A DNA stretch of 64,000 bases from positions 145,433 to 209,432 of the forward strand of contig CAWGKV010000041.1 of assembly GCA_963823165.1 (NCBI GenBank). The letters are read 5' to 3'. The DNA comes from Roseiarcus sp963823165 (GTDB taxonomy: Bacteria; Pseudomonadota; Alphaproteobacteria; Rhizobiales; Beijerinckiaceae). How positions within the stretch are numbered: the stretch's first letter is position 1; the number at the start of each line of letters is the position of its first letter. Positions 29,693 through 37,286 of the stretch are shown here, one piece after another. The notes beneath the pieces were generated by a model. It searched no databases. It saw only the letters and a list, made by a program, of their open reading frames with translations, and had not been told where the DNA came from. The translations under genes and the position numbers were made by a program.

Positions 29693-30121
29693 TCAGACCG
29701 GAACGACTTTGACCGGAAAGCCCAGCTTCTCGATCAATCGCATGCGCACGCCGAGAACCGTCGTCGAGGCGAGCTGGCAGCCGACGCAGGCGCCGGTTAG
29801 CCGCACCCTGACGACGTCTTCGACAATGTCGACGAGTTCGCAGTCGCCGCCGTCCAGTTGGAGGCGCGGGCGTAATTCAGCGAGGGCGCTTTCGATCGCG
29901 GCGACGCGCTCGGCTCCGTCGAGACGGCGCACAGGTCGCGGCGGCGACGCAGGAGCTTTGGCGATCGTAGGTCGACGATCGAATCCGACCAGCTGGACGC
30001 TGCGCGGCGGAGACGCTCCCGGCTCATCTCCGGCGTGCGCCTTGATAGTCGGCGGGCTCGGCAAAGGCCAGCATCGTTCGTCTCCGCCCAGGTTCAGGAA
30101 AAGGACTTGCCGCACGAGCAC
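29693..30121 (-). CDS. nifU: NifU-type Fe-S scaffold, C-terminal domain only
   Basis: A 142-codon product whose C-terminal 75 residues are the NifU C-terminal scaffold domain, with LQLDGGDCELVDI and the cluster-binding CxxC in GACVGCQLAS. The N-terminal IscU-like and central [2Fe-2S] domains of full-length NifU are absent; the first 65 residues are a Pro/Arg-rich stretch with no recognisable domain. The start is uncertain: GTG at 30121 overlaps the end of iscA by 28 bases. An ATG at 30069-30071 with a GGCGGAG ribosome site is out of frame. Short NifU proteins beside nifS are common in alphaproteobacterial nif clusters. Confidence 0.8.
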   Translation of the reverse strand: MLVRQVLFLNLGGDERCWPLPSPPTIKAHAGDEPGASPPRSVQLVGFDRRPTIAKAPASPPRPVRRLDGAERVAAIESALAELRPRLQLDGGDCELVDIVEDVVRVRLTGACVGCQLASTTVLGVRMRLIEKLGFPVKVVPV

Positions 30122-30414
30122 CTCGATGCGGCGTTGGGGTTGTCGAACACGAAGCCCGAGCGCTCTAGACCGGTGATGAAATCGACCGTCATGCCAGCGA
30201 GGTGGGGCTGAGAATCCTTGTCAATGAACAACGTGACGCCGTCCTGCTGGACGACTGCGTCGCCCTCACGCGTCGTCGTTTCGAGGCCCATCATGTATTT
30301 GAAGCCGGCGCATCCGCCGGTCTGCGCCATGATCCTCAAGCCTTCGGCCGGCTGTGAAGCGCGCAACAGCGCGGTCTTCACCGCGGCGACGGCGTTGTCG
30401 GTGAGCTGGATCAC
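30094..30414 (-). CDS. iscA: HesB/IscA-type iron-sulfur carrier of the nif cluster
   Basis: A 106-residue A-type Fe-S carrier. The three conserved cysteines appear in GGCAGFKY and the C-terminal SRCSCGKSF, the ligand set of the family. In nif clusters it is often called IscN or NifIscA and hands clusters from NifU/NifS to nitrogenase proteins. It is the first gene of the iscA-nifU-nifS-nifV-nifW transcript, 38 bases downstream of the sigma54 -12 element. Its end overlaps the probable nifU start. Confidence 0.92.
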   Translation of the reverse strand: MIQLTDNAVAAVKTALLRASQPAEGLRIMAQTGGCAGFKYMMGLETTTREGDAVVQQDGVTLFIDKDSQPHLAGMTVDFITGLERSGFVFDNPNAASRCSCGKSFS

Positions 30415-30451
30415 GCGAGCCTCCGGGCAGAAAGAGCGTCGCAGACCTCAA

Positions 30452-30467
30452 AGCATGAGCCGTGCCA
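30452..30467 (-). promoter_or_regulatory. Sigma54 promoter of iscA-nifUSVW
   Basis: Minus-strand TGGCACG-GCTC-ATGCT has perfect -24 and near-perfect -12 elements with correct spacing, 38 bases upstream of iscA. A NifA site follows at 30513-30528. Confidence 0.8.
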
Positions 30468-30512
30468 ATCCATAAGCCTTTGGTATTGTAAGGTATTGCG
30501 AAGATTGTCGGC

Positions 30513-30528
30513 TGTCGCAAAGCCGACA
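30513..30528 (-). promoter_or_regulatory. NifA upstream activator site for iscA operon
   Basis: TGT-CGCAAAGCCG-ACA matches TGT-N10-ACA. It lies 46 bases upstream of the -24 element, between nifQ and iscA. The overlapping outer palindrome TTGTCGGCT/AGCCGACAA strengthens the site. Confidence 0.7.
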
Positions 30529-30555
30529 AGCATCACCCGAGGCGCGACATTGTCG

Positions 30556-31257
30556 CTAGTCGGCCTTCGACTCCCGGCCCGCTGCAGCAAGCCGGCTCAT
30601 GCCCTCCTCGTCGCCAAAACAGGAAGCAAAGTCGACGCAGACCGAACAATGCGGGGCGGCGCAGAGGCTGAAACCCTCGAGTTCGCAAATCTGGCGGTAG
30701 AAGAATTTCTTCCAGCGCATGTTATTGACATTTCCGGCGTGCAGCGCCGGAAAGTGCCGTGCGATCAGACGCCCGAGTTCGGCGCGATTGCTTAAGCCCA
30801 GATCCTGCCAGAGGTGGTCGTCGCGCATCGCGCGGCGCGCGAGAATTGCGACGAGCCAAGTCGAACTTTCATCGACACACGCACGGTTGGCGAGCAACAG
30901 GTCGCGCAGGAGAGCTTCCTCGTCCGCCACGATCGGCTCGCCCGACCGCCAAAGCGGGAACGGCAGGGCTCCCATGGGGAAACGAGAGGCAAGCAGTCGC
31001 GCTAATTCGCCGCCGTTGAGACCCAGCGCGTCGATCAGCGAGTCGATGCCCGCCGCCTCTTCAGCCAGGCCGATTGCGAGGAAGCAGGCGAACAGGTGGT
31101 CATCGAAGGCGGCGCCTTCGTCGGCCTTTGCAGTCTGCGCCTCGCGCAACGCCAGGTAGCGCTGATCGGCCGGCTCCAACAATCCCCCCGTGCGGAGCAA
31201 GGTCGGCGACGGCGGAGAGAGACCGGGATCAGGCCGCGAGTTCGGCGGCTGCAACAT
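30556..31257 (-). CDS. nifQ: NifQ, molybdenum donor for FeMo-co synthesis
   Basis: NifQ delivers molybdenum to the NifEN/NifH machinery. The 233-residue protein ends with the cysteine motif of the family, CELEGFSLC followed by HCSVCVDFASCFG, which binds the Fe-Mo-S cluster. The helical core includes LGLSNRAELGRLIARHFPAL. The ATG at 31257 lies within the end of fdxB (29-base overlap). A longer frame upstream runs antisense-like through fdxB and is not used. It is the last gene of the nifH transcript. Confidence 0.93.
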   Translation of the reverse strand: MLQPPNSRPDPGLSPPSPTLLRTGGLLEPADQRYLALREAQTAKADEGAAFDDHLFACFLAIGLAEEAAGIDSLIDALGLNGGELARLLASRFPMGALPFPLWRSGEPIVADEEALLRDLLLANRACVDESSTWLVAILARRAMRDDHLWQDLGLSNRAELGRLIARHFPALHAGNVNNMRWKKFFYRQICELEGFSLCAAPHCSVCVDFASCFGDEEGMSRLAAAGRESKAD

Positions 31258-31546
31258 GGGTCTGACAGTCCTTGGGGCAGACGCGCGCGCACGCGCTACA
31301 ACCGATGCATGCGCCCGCGTTGTCGACGACCATGATCTTGCGGTTGAGTTCGTCGTCAAAATCATCGTCGTCGTCGTCCTCGGTCACCTTGCCAAGCACC
31401 TCGCCGTCCTCGTTGACGGCGTGCAGATGCATCACGTCGCGCGAGCAGACTTTGTAGCAACGGCCGCAGCCGATGCATGTGTCCGGGTCGATAGCGGTGA
31501 GATATTCGGGCGCCCAGATGGAGCCGTCGCGGGTCCGGAAGGCCAC
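31229..31546 (-). CDS. fdxB: Nif-specific ferredoxin III (FdxB type)
   Basis: A 105-residue 2[4Fe-4S] ferredoxin. The motifs are CIGCGRCYKVC and CIGCSACARVCPKDC, separated by a long acidic insertion (EDDDDDDFDDE) characteristic of FdxB. It probably donates electrons during nitrogenase action or cofactor synthesis. The start is GTG at 31546, overlapping the stop of the CCE_0567-type gene (TAGTG), with GGAGG eight bases before. The remainder of the longer open frame upstream is the shadow of that gene. Confidence 0.9.
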   Translation of the reverse strand: MAFRTRDGSIWAPEYLTAIDPDTCIGCGRCYKVCSRDVMHLHAVNEDGEVLGKVTEDDDDDDFDDELNRKIMVVDNAGACIGCSACARVCPKDCQTHVAAAELAA

Positions 31547-31746
31547 TATGCCGCCTCCAGCGTCTTGAGCCTGCCGCGCGCGGCCTCCAGGGCGGCGAAG
31601 GCGTCCTGCGTCGACCGCGCCACGTCCATGATCGAACGCCAATTGATCGGCAGTTCCTCCGAGAGATCGTGGAGATCCATCTTCGCCGCGGTCGCCTTGG
31701 CCGAGAGCTTCTTGATTTCGGATTTCAGGTCGTCGATGTCGGACAT
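31546..31746 (-). CDS. CCE_0567-type small nif-associated metalloprotein
   Basis: A 66-residue, mostly helical protein (DIDDLKSEIKKLSAKATAAKMDLHDLSEELP) matching the small CCE_0567 family found between DUF269 and fdxB genes in nif clusters. Family members have been described as metal-binding two-helix proteins of unknown role. It overlaps fdxB by one base and ends translation coupled to it. Confidence 0.85.
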   Translation of the reverse strand: MSDIDDLKSEIKKLSAKATAAKMDLHDLSEELPINWRSIMDVARSTQDAFAALEAARGRLKTLEAA

Positions 31747-31781
31747 GGCAATGCCTCGTCATGCGGTCGGGACGGCCGGCG

Positions 31782-32243
31782 TCAAAAATCCGCGACGGCT
31801 GGATAGTCGGCGATCCATTTCGTCGCTTCGGCGACAAGCTTCTCGCCTGCCTCGGCGAGCTTCTCGAAGCTCTCGAAGCCGAAACGGTGGACGTCGCGGA
31901 GGCTTTTCGAGACGACGACCAGCCGGCCGACGGTCAGGATCACGCGCCCGAATCCCTCGTGCGATATCTTCATCATGGGCGAGGCCATACGGCCAGTTGC
32001 GCGCTCGATGTCGAGGCCGACTGCGACGTAGAACTTTTCTAGCCGCGACATCACGTCCGGATCGGGATCGCCGATAATCGGGATTTCGCGCCGCTGTTCC
32101 TTCGTGACGATGAAATCGGCGAGGACCTTGGCGTCGGGCAGGCTTTCCCAGACCCCATAGGTGTCCTCAGCGCGCAACACGCGCACGAGAGTCCGGACGA
32201 AGGGCGATTCGAGCCCGGTCGGATTTTCCATGGTCGCGCTCAT
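31782..32243 (-). CDS. NifX-associated protein, DUF269
   Basis: A 153-residue protein of the DUF269 family, regularly encoded after nifX. Conserved text includes the N-terminal LVRVLRAEDTYGVWE, the central GDPDPDVMSRLEKFY and the GRLVVVSKSLRDVHRFGF stretch. Its biochemical role is unknown but is assumed to be in FeMo-co trafficking. It begins with ATG at 32243, five bases after the nifX stop. Confidence 0.9.
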   Translation of the reverse strand: MSATMENPTGLESPFVRTLVRVLRAEDTYGVWESLPDAKVLADFIVTKEQRREIPIIGDPDPDVMSRLEKFYVAVGLDIERATGRMASPMMKISHEGFGRVILTVGRLVVVSKSLRDVHRFGFESFEKLAEAGEKLVAEATKWIADYPAVADF

Positions 32244-32248
32244 CGGCC

Positions 32249-32743
32249 TCAATCCTCTTCGAAATCGGGGCTGCCGGCGACTGCGCCGGCCTCTGTCAGA
32301 ACCTTTCGGAGCCAGGGCGGCGGCGACCCGGCGAGCATGGCGCGCGTACGTTCCAGCACGTCCGCGATCGGCGCCGGCTGCGGCGTTTTGATGGGATGGA
32401 TGCGCGCGGCGACGACTTTCGCGGCCGCCGGACCGCCGATCGCCAGGCAGAAGAGGAGGTGGCACCCCGACAGAGCGTTGACCTTGGGGCCGATCTTGTC
32501 TTCGCCTTCCGTCTTGTGCGCGCCCGACTCGTCCGAATTGTCGTCGAATGCGACCGCCTCAACGAAGTCCCAGCCGTCCCTGGTCACGTCATAGAGCGCA
32601 AAGCGCGGCGCCGAGCCGAAATGCGCGTTGAGGCCCTTCATGTCGCGCGTGGCGATGGCGACGCGCACTGCGCCGGAACGCGCCGGACGCACGGGCGCTT
32701 CAGTCTCAGTGTTGACGAGTTGGAGACGCCGCACGGCGGTCAT
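32249..32743 (-). CDS. nifX: FeMo-co precursor carrier NifX
   Basis: NifX binds NifB-co and other precursors on their way to NifEN. The 164-residue protein has the dinitrogenase-cofactor-binding fold: VRVAIATRDMKGLNAHFGSAPRF and later LLFCLAIGGPAAAKVVAARIHPIK. The start is ATG at 32743 (MTAVRRLQL), which overlaps the nifN end by 38 bases; the longer in-frame extension lies entirely in nifN. Confidence 0.92.
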   Translation of the reverse strand: MTAVRRLQLVNTETEAPVRPARSGAVRVAIATRDMKGLNAHFGSAPRFALYDVTRDGWDFVEAVAFDDNSDESGAHKTEGEDKIGPKVNALSGCHLLFCLAIGGPAAAKVVAARIHPIKTPQPAPIADVLERTRAMLAGSPPPWLRKVLTEAGAVAGSPDFEED

Positions 32744-34094
32744 CGTCGCTCTCCCGGTTGAGGAAGGGGTTGAGGGATTCCGGCGTCGCCTGGCGCCGAT
32801 TGCTCTCGAAGATGTTGGCGATTTCAAAGATCAGGTCGCGTGCACCCTGGTAGCCGACGCGGAGCTTGTGCTGGCTCCCGAGACGATCGAAGATCGGAAA
32901 GCCGACGCGCATCAAAGGAATGCCGAGCTGCTCGGACGCCTGACGGCCGTGGCTGTGGGTGACGAGGAGGTCGGCGCTCGCGGCCAGGGCCTCGAAATCG
33001 TCGAGGTCGCCGACCTTCACCATCTCGCAAGGAACGTGCTCGAGGATCTTCGAGCTTCCCGTCGTCGTCACCGCGGCGGCGATTTCGGCGCCCATGCCGA
33101 CGAAGACGGTCGCGAGGCCATAGAGACAATCGGGTTCGGCGGCGATTGCGACCCGCTTGCCGGAAAAGTGGAAGTGCCCGTCGAGCAACGCGTCCTGCAA
33201 TTGCGCGCGACGGCGGCGGATCGATGCGGGCGCCGGCTTGCCGGACAGTTCGGCGAGCAGGCCGACGAAGCGATCGACCGACTTCAGGCCATTGAGCTGA
33301 CGGAAAAGCGCATAGTCGATGCCGGTCAGCGCCTGAAGCCGCAGGGCGGGCGCCCGCATCTGCTCGCCAATGGCGATCGTGAGGCGGGCCTCGCCCAGCG
33401 TGCGGATATCCTCGACCGACGTCCCCCCGTAAGTCGTCGGAACCCAGGCAGCGGGCACTGTGCCATCGAGGGACCCGGAAATATCGGGAAAGACAACCGG
33501 CTCAAGGCCGAACGCCTCGACCATCGCACGCAGGTGCTCGAGGTCGGCAACGGTCAGATGCGAGCCCGGGAGAATATTGACCCGCCTCTCGTTGCGCCGT
33601 GACGCCGGACCGCGCCGCGCGACGCCCTCGATCATCGCGCTGACCGCCTTGGTCCAGCCCTCCTCGATCGCGCCTTCGAAATCGGGCGTCTGCGCGAGAA
33701 CGATCTCCGTGCCTTCGAGATCGCCCGCGCGCCGGGCCTTGATCGCTGCGAGTTCGCCGACGAAATCCTCGCCGCGCGTCTCGACCAGCGCCGTCGTGCA
33801 GACGCCTATGAGGGCGGGCTTGGTCCGCTTCTTCAGGTTGAGAATCGCCTCTTCGAGATGATCCGCGCCGCCGAGGATCGTTGCGACCTCGTCCATCGCG
33901 GTGGTCTGAAGCGGAATCGTCTCCTTGAAGTGGCGGACAAACAGCACCAGCGCAAATGAGGTGCAGCCCTGCGACCCATGAAACAGCGGCACGGCGCCGG
34001 CGACGCCGAGATAGGCGAAGGCGGCGCCCAGCGGCTGCGAAGATTTGAGCGGATTGACCGAAACCGACTTGGCGTGCGTCTGGACCGTGGCCAT
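32706..34094 (-). CDS. nifN: FeMo-co assembly scaffold subunit NifN
   Basis: The NifK-like partner of NifE in the scaffold on which NifB-co is matured. The 462-residue product begins MATVQTHAKSVSVNPLKSSQ, followed by the conserved LFHGSQGCTSFALVLFVRHF with a cluster-ligand cysteine. Further conserved text includes GVCTTALVETRGED, NILPGSHLTVADLEHLR and the C-terminal RVGFPIFDRLG. ATG at 34094 comes two bases after the nifE stop. Confidence 0.95.
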   Translation of the reverse strand: MATVQTHAKSVSVNPLKSSQPLGAAFAYLGVAGAVPLFHGSQGCTSFALVLFVRHFKETIPLQTTAMDEVATILGGADHLEEAILNLKKRTKPALIGVCTTALVETRGEDFVGELAAIKARRAGDLEGTEIVLAQTPDFEGAIEEGWTKAVSAMIEGVARRGPASRRNERRVNILPGSHLTVADLEHLRAMVEAFGLEPVVFPDISGSLDGTVPAAWVPTTYGGTSVEDIRTLGEARLTIAIGEQMRAPALRLQALTGIDYALFRQLNGLKSVDRFVGLLAELSGKPAPASIRRRRAQLQDALLDGHFHFSGKRVAIAAEPDCLYGLATVFVGMGAEIAAAVTTTGSSKILEHVPCEMVKVGDLDDFEALAASADLLVTHSHGRQASEQLGIPLMRVGFPIFDRLGSQHKLRVGYQGARDLIFEIANIFESNRRQATPESLNPFLNRESDDDRRAASPTRQH

Positions 34095-34096
34095 CG

Positions 34097-35578
34097 CTAG
34101 CACTCGCCCATTTCGTCGACGCTCGAGACGGCGAACTTTTTGCGCGTATGCGCGACAAAGTCGGCGTCGCAGTCGGCCTGCCCCGGAGCGGCGAAGGTCT
34201 CGTCCCACGGCGCGGGCGCGCGCACCTGCGCCCAGATCGGATTCTGGATCGCAAGATCGATCTGGCGGACGAGCTCGACCATGCCGTCGTAACCCGCGTA
34301 GGGAAACTGACGCTCCTGATTGATGTCCAGCCAAGGGGTCTTGGCCTTCAACGCAATGAACTGTGTGCGGCCGCCCGAGAGCATGATGTCCGCTTTTCCG
34401 GAGGCCAGCAGCGCGTAGAGGTCGCGCGGCGCCATGCTGTCGAACGCGTGCTTCTCGTCCTTCAGCAGGGCCTTGATGCGCTCCTTGTCCTCGTCGGTCG
34501 ATTTCTTGGTCGAGGTGCCGACGATCTCGACGCCGATTTCCTGGAGCGCCGCCACCACCGACCAGGACTTGACGCCGCCAGTGTTGAGCAGGACCCGCTT
34601 GCCGGAAAGCCGCGCGCGATAGGGCTCGAGCCGCGCCCAAACGCGGGCCTCTTCCCCGGCGATCAGCGTCTCGGTCCCACCGAGCAGAGCCTGATCGGCG
34701 CCTTCGCCCACCAGGAGGCGCGCAAGCTGGCGCAACGCGTCAGAGGTGTCGGAGACGCCATAGAAGGAGCCTTCGAAGTAGGGGATGCCCCATCGCTCCT
34801 CCATCTTGCGGGCGAGATTGATCAGCGCGGTCGAGCAGACCATCATGTTGACGCGCGCCGTGTGAGCGGCGGCGATATCGAGATAGCGCGCGTCGCCCGG
34901 CACGCAGGCGCGCACGCGCATGCCGAGCGTCTCCAGGAGCGGCTTGACCATCCAGAACTCGCCCGCGAGATTGAATTCGCCGAGAATGTTGACGTCCATG
35001 GGCCCGGCGTCGTCGGGCTCGTGCGAGCCGATGACATGGTCGAGCAGCGCCTCGCCAGCGAGCTTGTTGCCGAGGTTCTTCGAGCCGAGGAAGCCCGGCG
35101 CGTGGACCGGGACGACGGGCGTGCCGAAGCGCTCGGCGGCGCGGAAGCATACCGCGTCGAGATCGTCGCCGGTCAGCGCCGTCACGCAAGTCGCGTAGAC
35201 GAACACCGCCGGCGGCGCATAGGTATCGACAATCTCGCGGATGGCGCGAAAGAGCTTCTTCTCGCCTTGGCCCATCACCACGTCGAGTTCGGAAAGGTCG
35301 GTCGTGAAGCTCTTCCGCCAGAGGCCAGGGCCCGAGGATGCGGCGCCGCGATTGTCCCAAGAATTGCCTTCGCAGGCGAGCGGCCCATGGATCAGGTGGG
35401 CGACATCGGTGACGGGCTGAAGCACGATTTTGGCGCCATCGAAGGCGCAGCCGCCAGCTGCCGCGCCGGGCGTGAGCGGCTTCGAACAGCCCTTTTTGCG
35501 AGCAGCCGCGTCCTTGGCCTGGTTCTTTTCGCAGGCCGGTTCGTTGAAGAGAGCCTGAACTCGGGCTTGGCTCGACAT
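34097..35578 (-). CDS. nifE: FeMo-co assembly scaffold subunit NifE
   Basis: The NifD-like subunit of the NifEN scaffold, 493 residues. Conserved cluster-ligand cysteines are in GGCAFDGAKIVLQPVTD and PLACEGNSWDNR, with VTCVTALTGDD and VPVHAPGFLGSKNLGNKL typical of NifE. An N-terminal cysteine-rich region (CEKNQAKDAAARKKGCSKP) fits the family. It starts 72 bases after nifK and no separate sigma54 promoter is seen, so it is probably transcribed from nifH. Confidence 0.95.
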   Translation of the reverse strand: MSSQARVQALFNEPACEKNQAKDAAARKKGCSKPLTPGAAAGGCAFDGAKIVLQPVTDVAHLIHGPLACEGNSWDNRGAASSGPGLWRKSFTTDLSELDVVMGQGEKKLFRAIREIVDTYAPPAVFVYATCVTALTGDDLDAVCFRAAERFGTPVVPVHAPGFLGSKNLGNKLAGEALLDHVIGSHEPDDAGPMDVNILGEFNLAGEFWMVKPLLETLGMRVRACVPGDARYLDIAAAHTARVNMMVCSTALINLARKMEERWGIPYFEGSFYGVSDTSDALRQLARLLVGEGADQALLGGTETLIAGEEARVWARLEPYRARLSGKRVLLNTGGVKSWSVVAALQEIGVEIVGTSTKKSTDEDKERIKALLKDEKHAFDSMAPRDLYALLASGKADIMLSGGRTQFIALKAKTPWLDINQERQFPYAGYDGMVELVRQIDLAIQNPIWAQVRAPAPWDETFAAPGQADCDADFVAHTRKKFAVSSVDEMGEC

Positions 35579-35650
35579 GGGAGAGCTCCCATCAAGGGGG
35601 AACGGGCGCGGCGCCGGGCGATCAAGGGCGCCCGGAGCCGCGCGCCGCCG

Positions 35651-37189
35651 TCAGCGGGTCAGATCGTACGAATAGTCGGTCTTGCCCGGGACGATCGTTT
35701 CGGCGTCGAGCTTGTCGAACACCTTGTCGAGGATCGCGGTCAGCACTCTGAGGCCGCCTTGATAACCCCAAAGCGGGAAGCGGTGGTGATGGTGGCGATC
35801 GAAGATCGGGAAGGTGAGGCGCAAGAGGGGAATGCCGGTGTCGCGCTCCAGATACTTGCCGTAGGAGCTGCCGATGATCATGTCGACCGGCTCGGTGAAC
35901 AGCAACGAGCGCAGGTGCCACAGGTCCTTGCCGGCCCAGATCTTCGCGTCCTTGCCGAACGGCGAGGCCGCGAGCATCGGCGCGATCTCCGCCTCCCAGT
36001 GCTTCGTGCCGTTGGTGGCGAGGCAATGGATCGGCTCGCCGCCGGTCTCCATGACGAAGCGGGCCATCGCCGTGACAAAATCCGGATCGCCGTAGATCGC
36101 GTATTTCTTGCCGTGGAGGTAGGCCTGGCTGTCGGCCATCGCGTCGACGAGACGGCCGCGCTCGAGCCGGATCAACTCCGGGATCGCCTTGCCAGAAAGC
36201 GCGGAGATCTTCATCAGAAGTTCGTCGGTCGCGCGCACGCCGAGCGGATAGTGGAACGAAGCCGTCTCCTGGCCGAAGGTTTCGGCGTATTCGAGCGTCT
36301 TGCGGGTGTTCCAGTGTTGCAGCGAAATCGTCGCCTTGGCGTCGACCGCCGCCTTGACGTCGTCGATCTTGGCGCCGCCGTCATACATGCGGAACTCGCC
36401 GTCGGAGGGGGTGTCGAACTGGTCCGAGGCATCGCTGAGCAGCGTGTATTCGACCCCCATTTCATTGAGAAGCCGCTTCAGCTCGCGATTGTTGCCGACG
36501 CAGAAACCGTCGAAGCCAGGAATGATGTTGATCTTTCCGTTGGGCTTGCGCTCGGCGCCCTTCCAGAAATGCTCCAGCACGCCCTTGACCATGACGTCGT
36601 AGCCGTCGATGTGGCTGCCGACGAAAGCAGGCGTATGCGCGAACGGCACGTCGAAGTCGGCCGGCACGGACTTCTTGTCCTTGGCGGTCTGGATGAAGGA
36701 GTGCAGGTCGTCGCCGATGACCTCCGCCATGCAGGTCGTCGAGACTGCAATCATCTTGGGCGCATAGAGCGAATAGGTGTTTGCGAGCCCGTCGACCATG
36801 TTGTTGAGGCCGCCGAACACCGCTGCGTCCTCGGTCATCGACGAGGAGACTGCGCTGCACGCCTCCTTGAAATGACGCGACAGATGCGAACGGTAATAGG
36901 CGACGCAGCCCTGAGAGCCGTGTACGAAGCTCATCGTTCGTTCGAAGCCCGCTGCGGCGAACACGGCGCCGAGCGGCTGACACGCCTTGGCGGGATTGAC
37001 CACCAGCGCCTCACGAGCGAGGTTCTTTTCCCGATATTCCCACGACTTGGCGTATTCGGTCTGCTCTGAGACCTTATCGTCGGCGACGCCGCATTCGAAC
37101 ATCGCCTTCTTCCTGGCGAACATGTCCTGGTATTCCGGTTCGCGGAACAGCGGCGCATGATCGAGGATTTTGTCTGCGGACTGCGGCAT
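35651..37189 (-). CDS. nifK: Nitrogenase MoFe protein beta chain NifK
   Basis: Beta subunit of dinitrogenase, 512 residues. P-cluster ligand cysteines occur in NPAKACQPLGAVFAA, VHGSQGCVAYYRSHL and STTCMAEVIGDD, as in all molybdenum nitrogenases. The N-terminal LDHAPLFREPEYQDMF is characteristic of the longer group of NifK proteins. It lies 97 bases downstream of nifD. Confidence 0.98.
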   Translation of the reverse strand: MPQSADKILDHAPLFREPEYQDMFARKKAMFECGVADDKVSEQTEYAKSWEYREKNLAREALVVNPAKACQPLGAVFAAAGFERTMSFVHGSQGCVAYYRSHLSRHFKEACSAVSSSMTEDAAVFGGLNNMVDGLANTYSLYAPKMIAVSTTCMAEVIGDDLHSFIQTAKDKKSVPADFDVPFAHTPAFVGSHIDGYDVMVKGVLEHFWKGAERKPNGKINIIPGFDGFCVGNNRELKRLLNEMGVEYTLLSDASDQFDTPSDGEFRMYDGGAKIDDVKAAVDAKATISLQHWNTRKTLEYAETFGQETASFHYPLGVRATDELLMKISALSGKAIPELIRLERGRLVDAMADSQAYLHGKKYAIYGDPDFVTAMARFVMETGGEPIHCLATNGTKHWEAEIAPMLAASPFGKDAKIWAGKDLWHLRSLLFTEPVDMIIGSSYGKYLERDTGIPLLRLTFPIFDRHHHHRFPLWGYQGGLRVLTAILDKVFDKLDAETIVPGKTDYSYDLTR

Positions 37190-37286
37190 GGTTCAATCTC
37201 CTCTCGTACCCGGGCCGCGCCATACGGCGGCGCCGGAGAGAATTTCAGGATGGTCGAGACGGGGGGCGGCGCCCCGCGCAAGGCTC

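Noticed and set aside
27031..30176. Long plus-strand open frames antisense to nifV, nifS and nifU
   Set aside because: Arg/Ala/Ser-rich shadows of high-GC genes; the minus strand carries the conserved Nif proteins.
31229..31837. A 202-residue version of the fdxB product
   Set aside because: The first half is the out-of-frame shadow of the CCE_0567-type gene; the GTG at 31546 has a good ribosome site and gives a normal FdxB.
32706..34640. A 644-residue version of NifN
   Set aside because: The upstream extension is a shadow of nifE; the ATG at 34094 just after the nifE stop is the conserved start.
34148..37069. A 973-codon plus-strand open frame antisense to nifE and nifK
   Set aside because: It mirrors the third-position GC bias of nifE/nifK, shows no recognisable domain and the sense strand has complete, conserved proteins.
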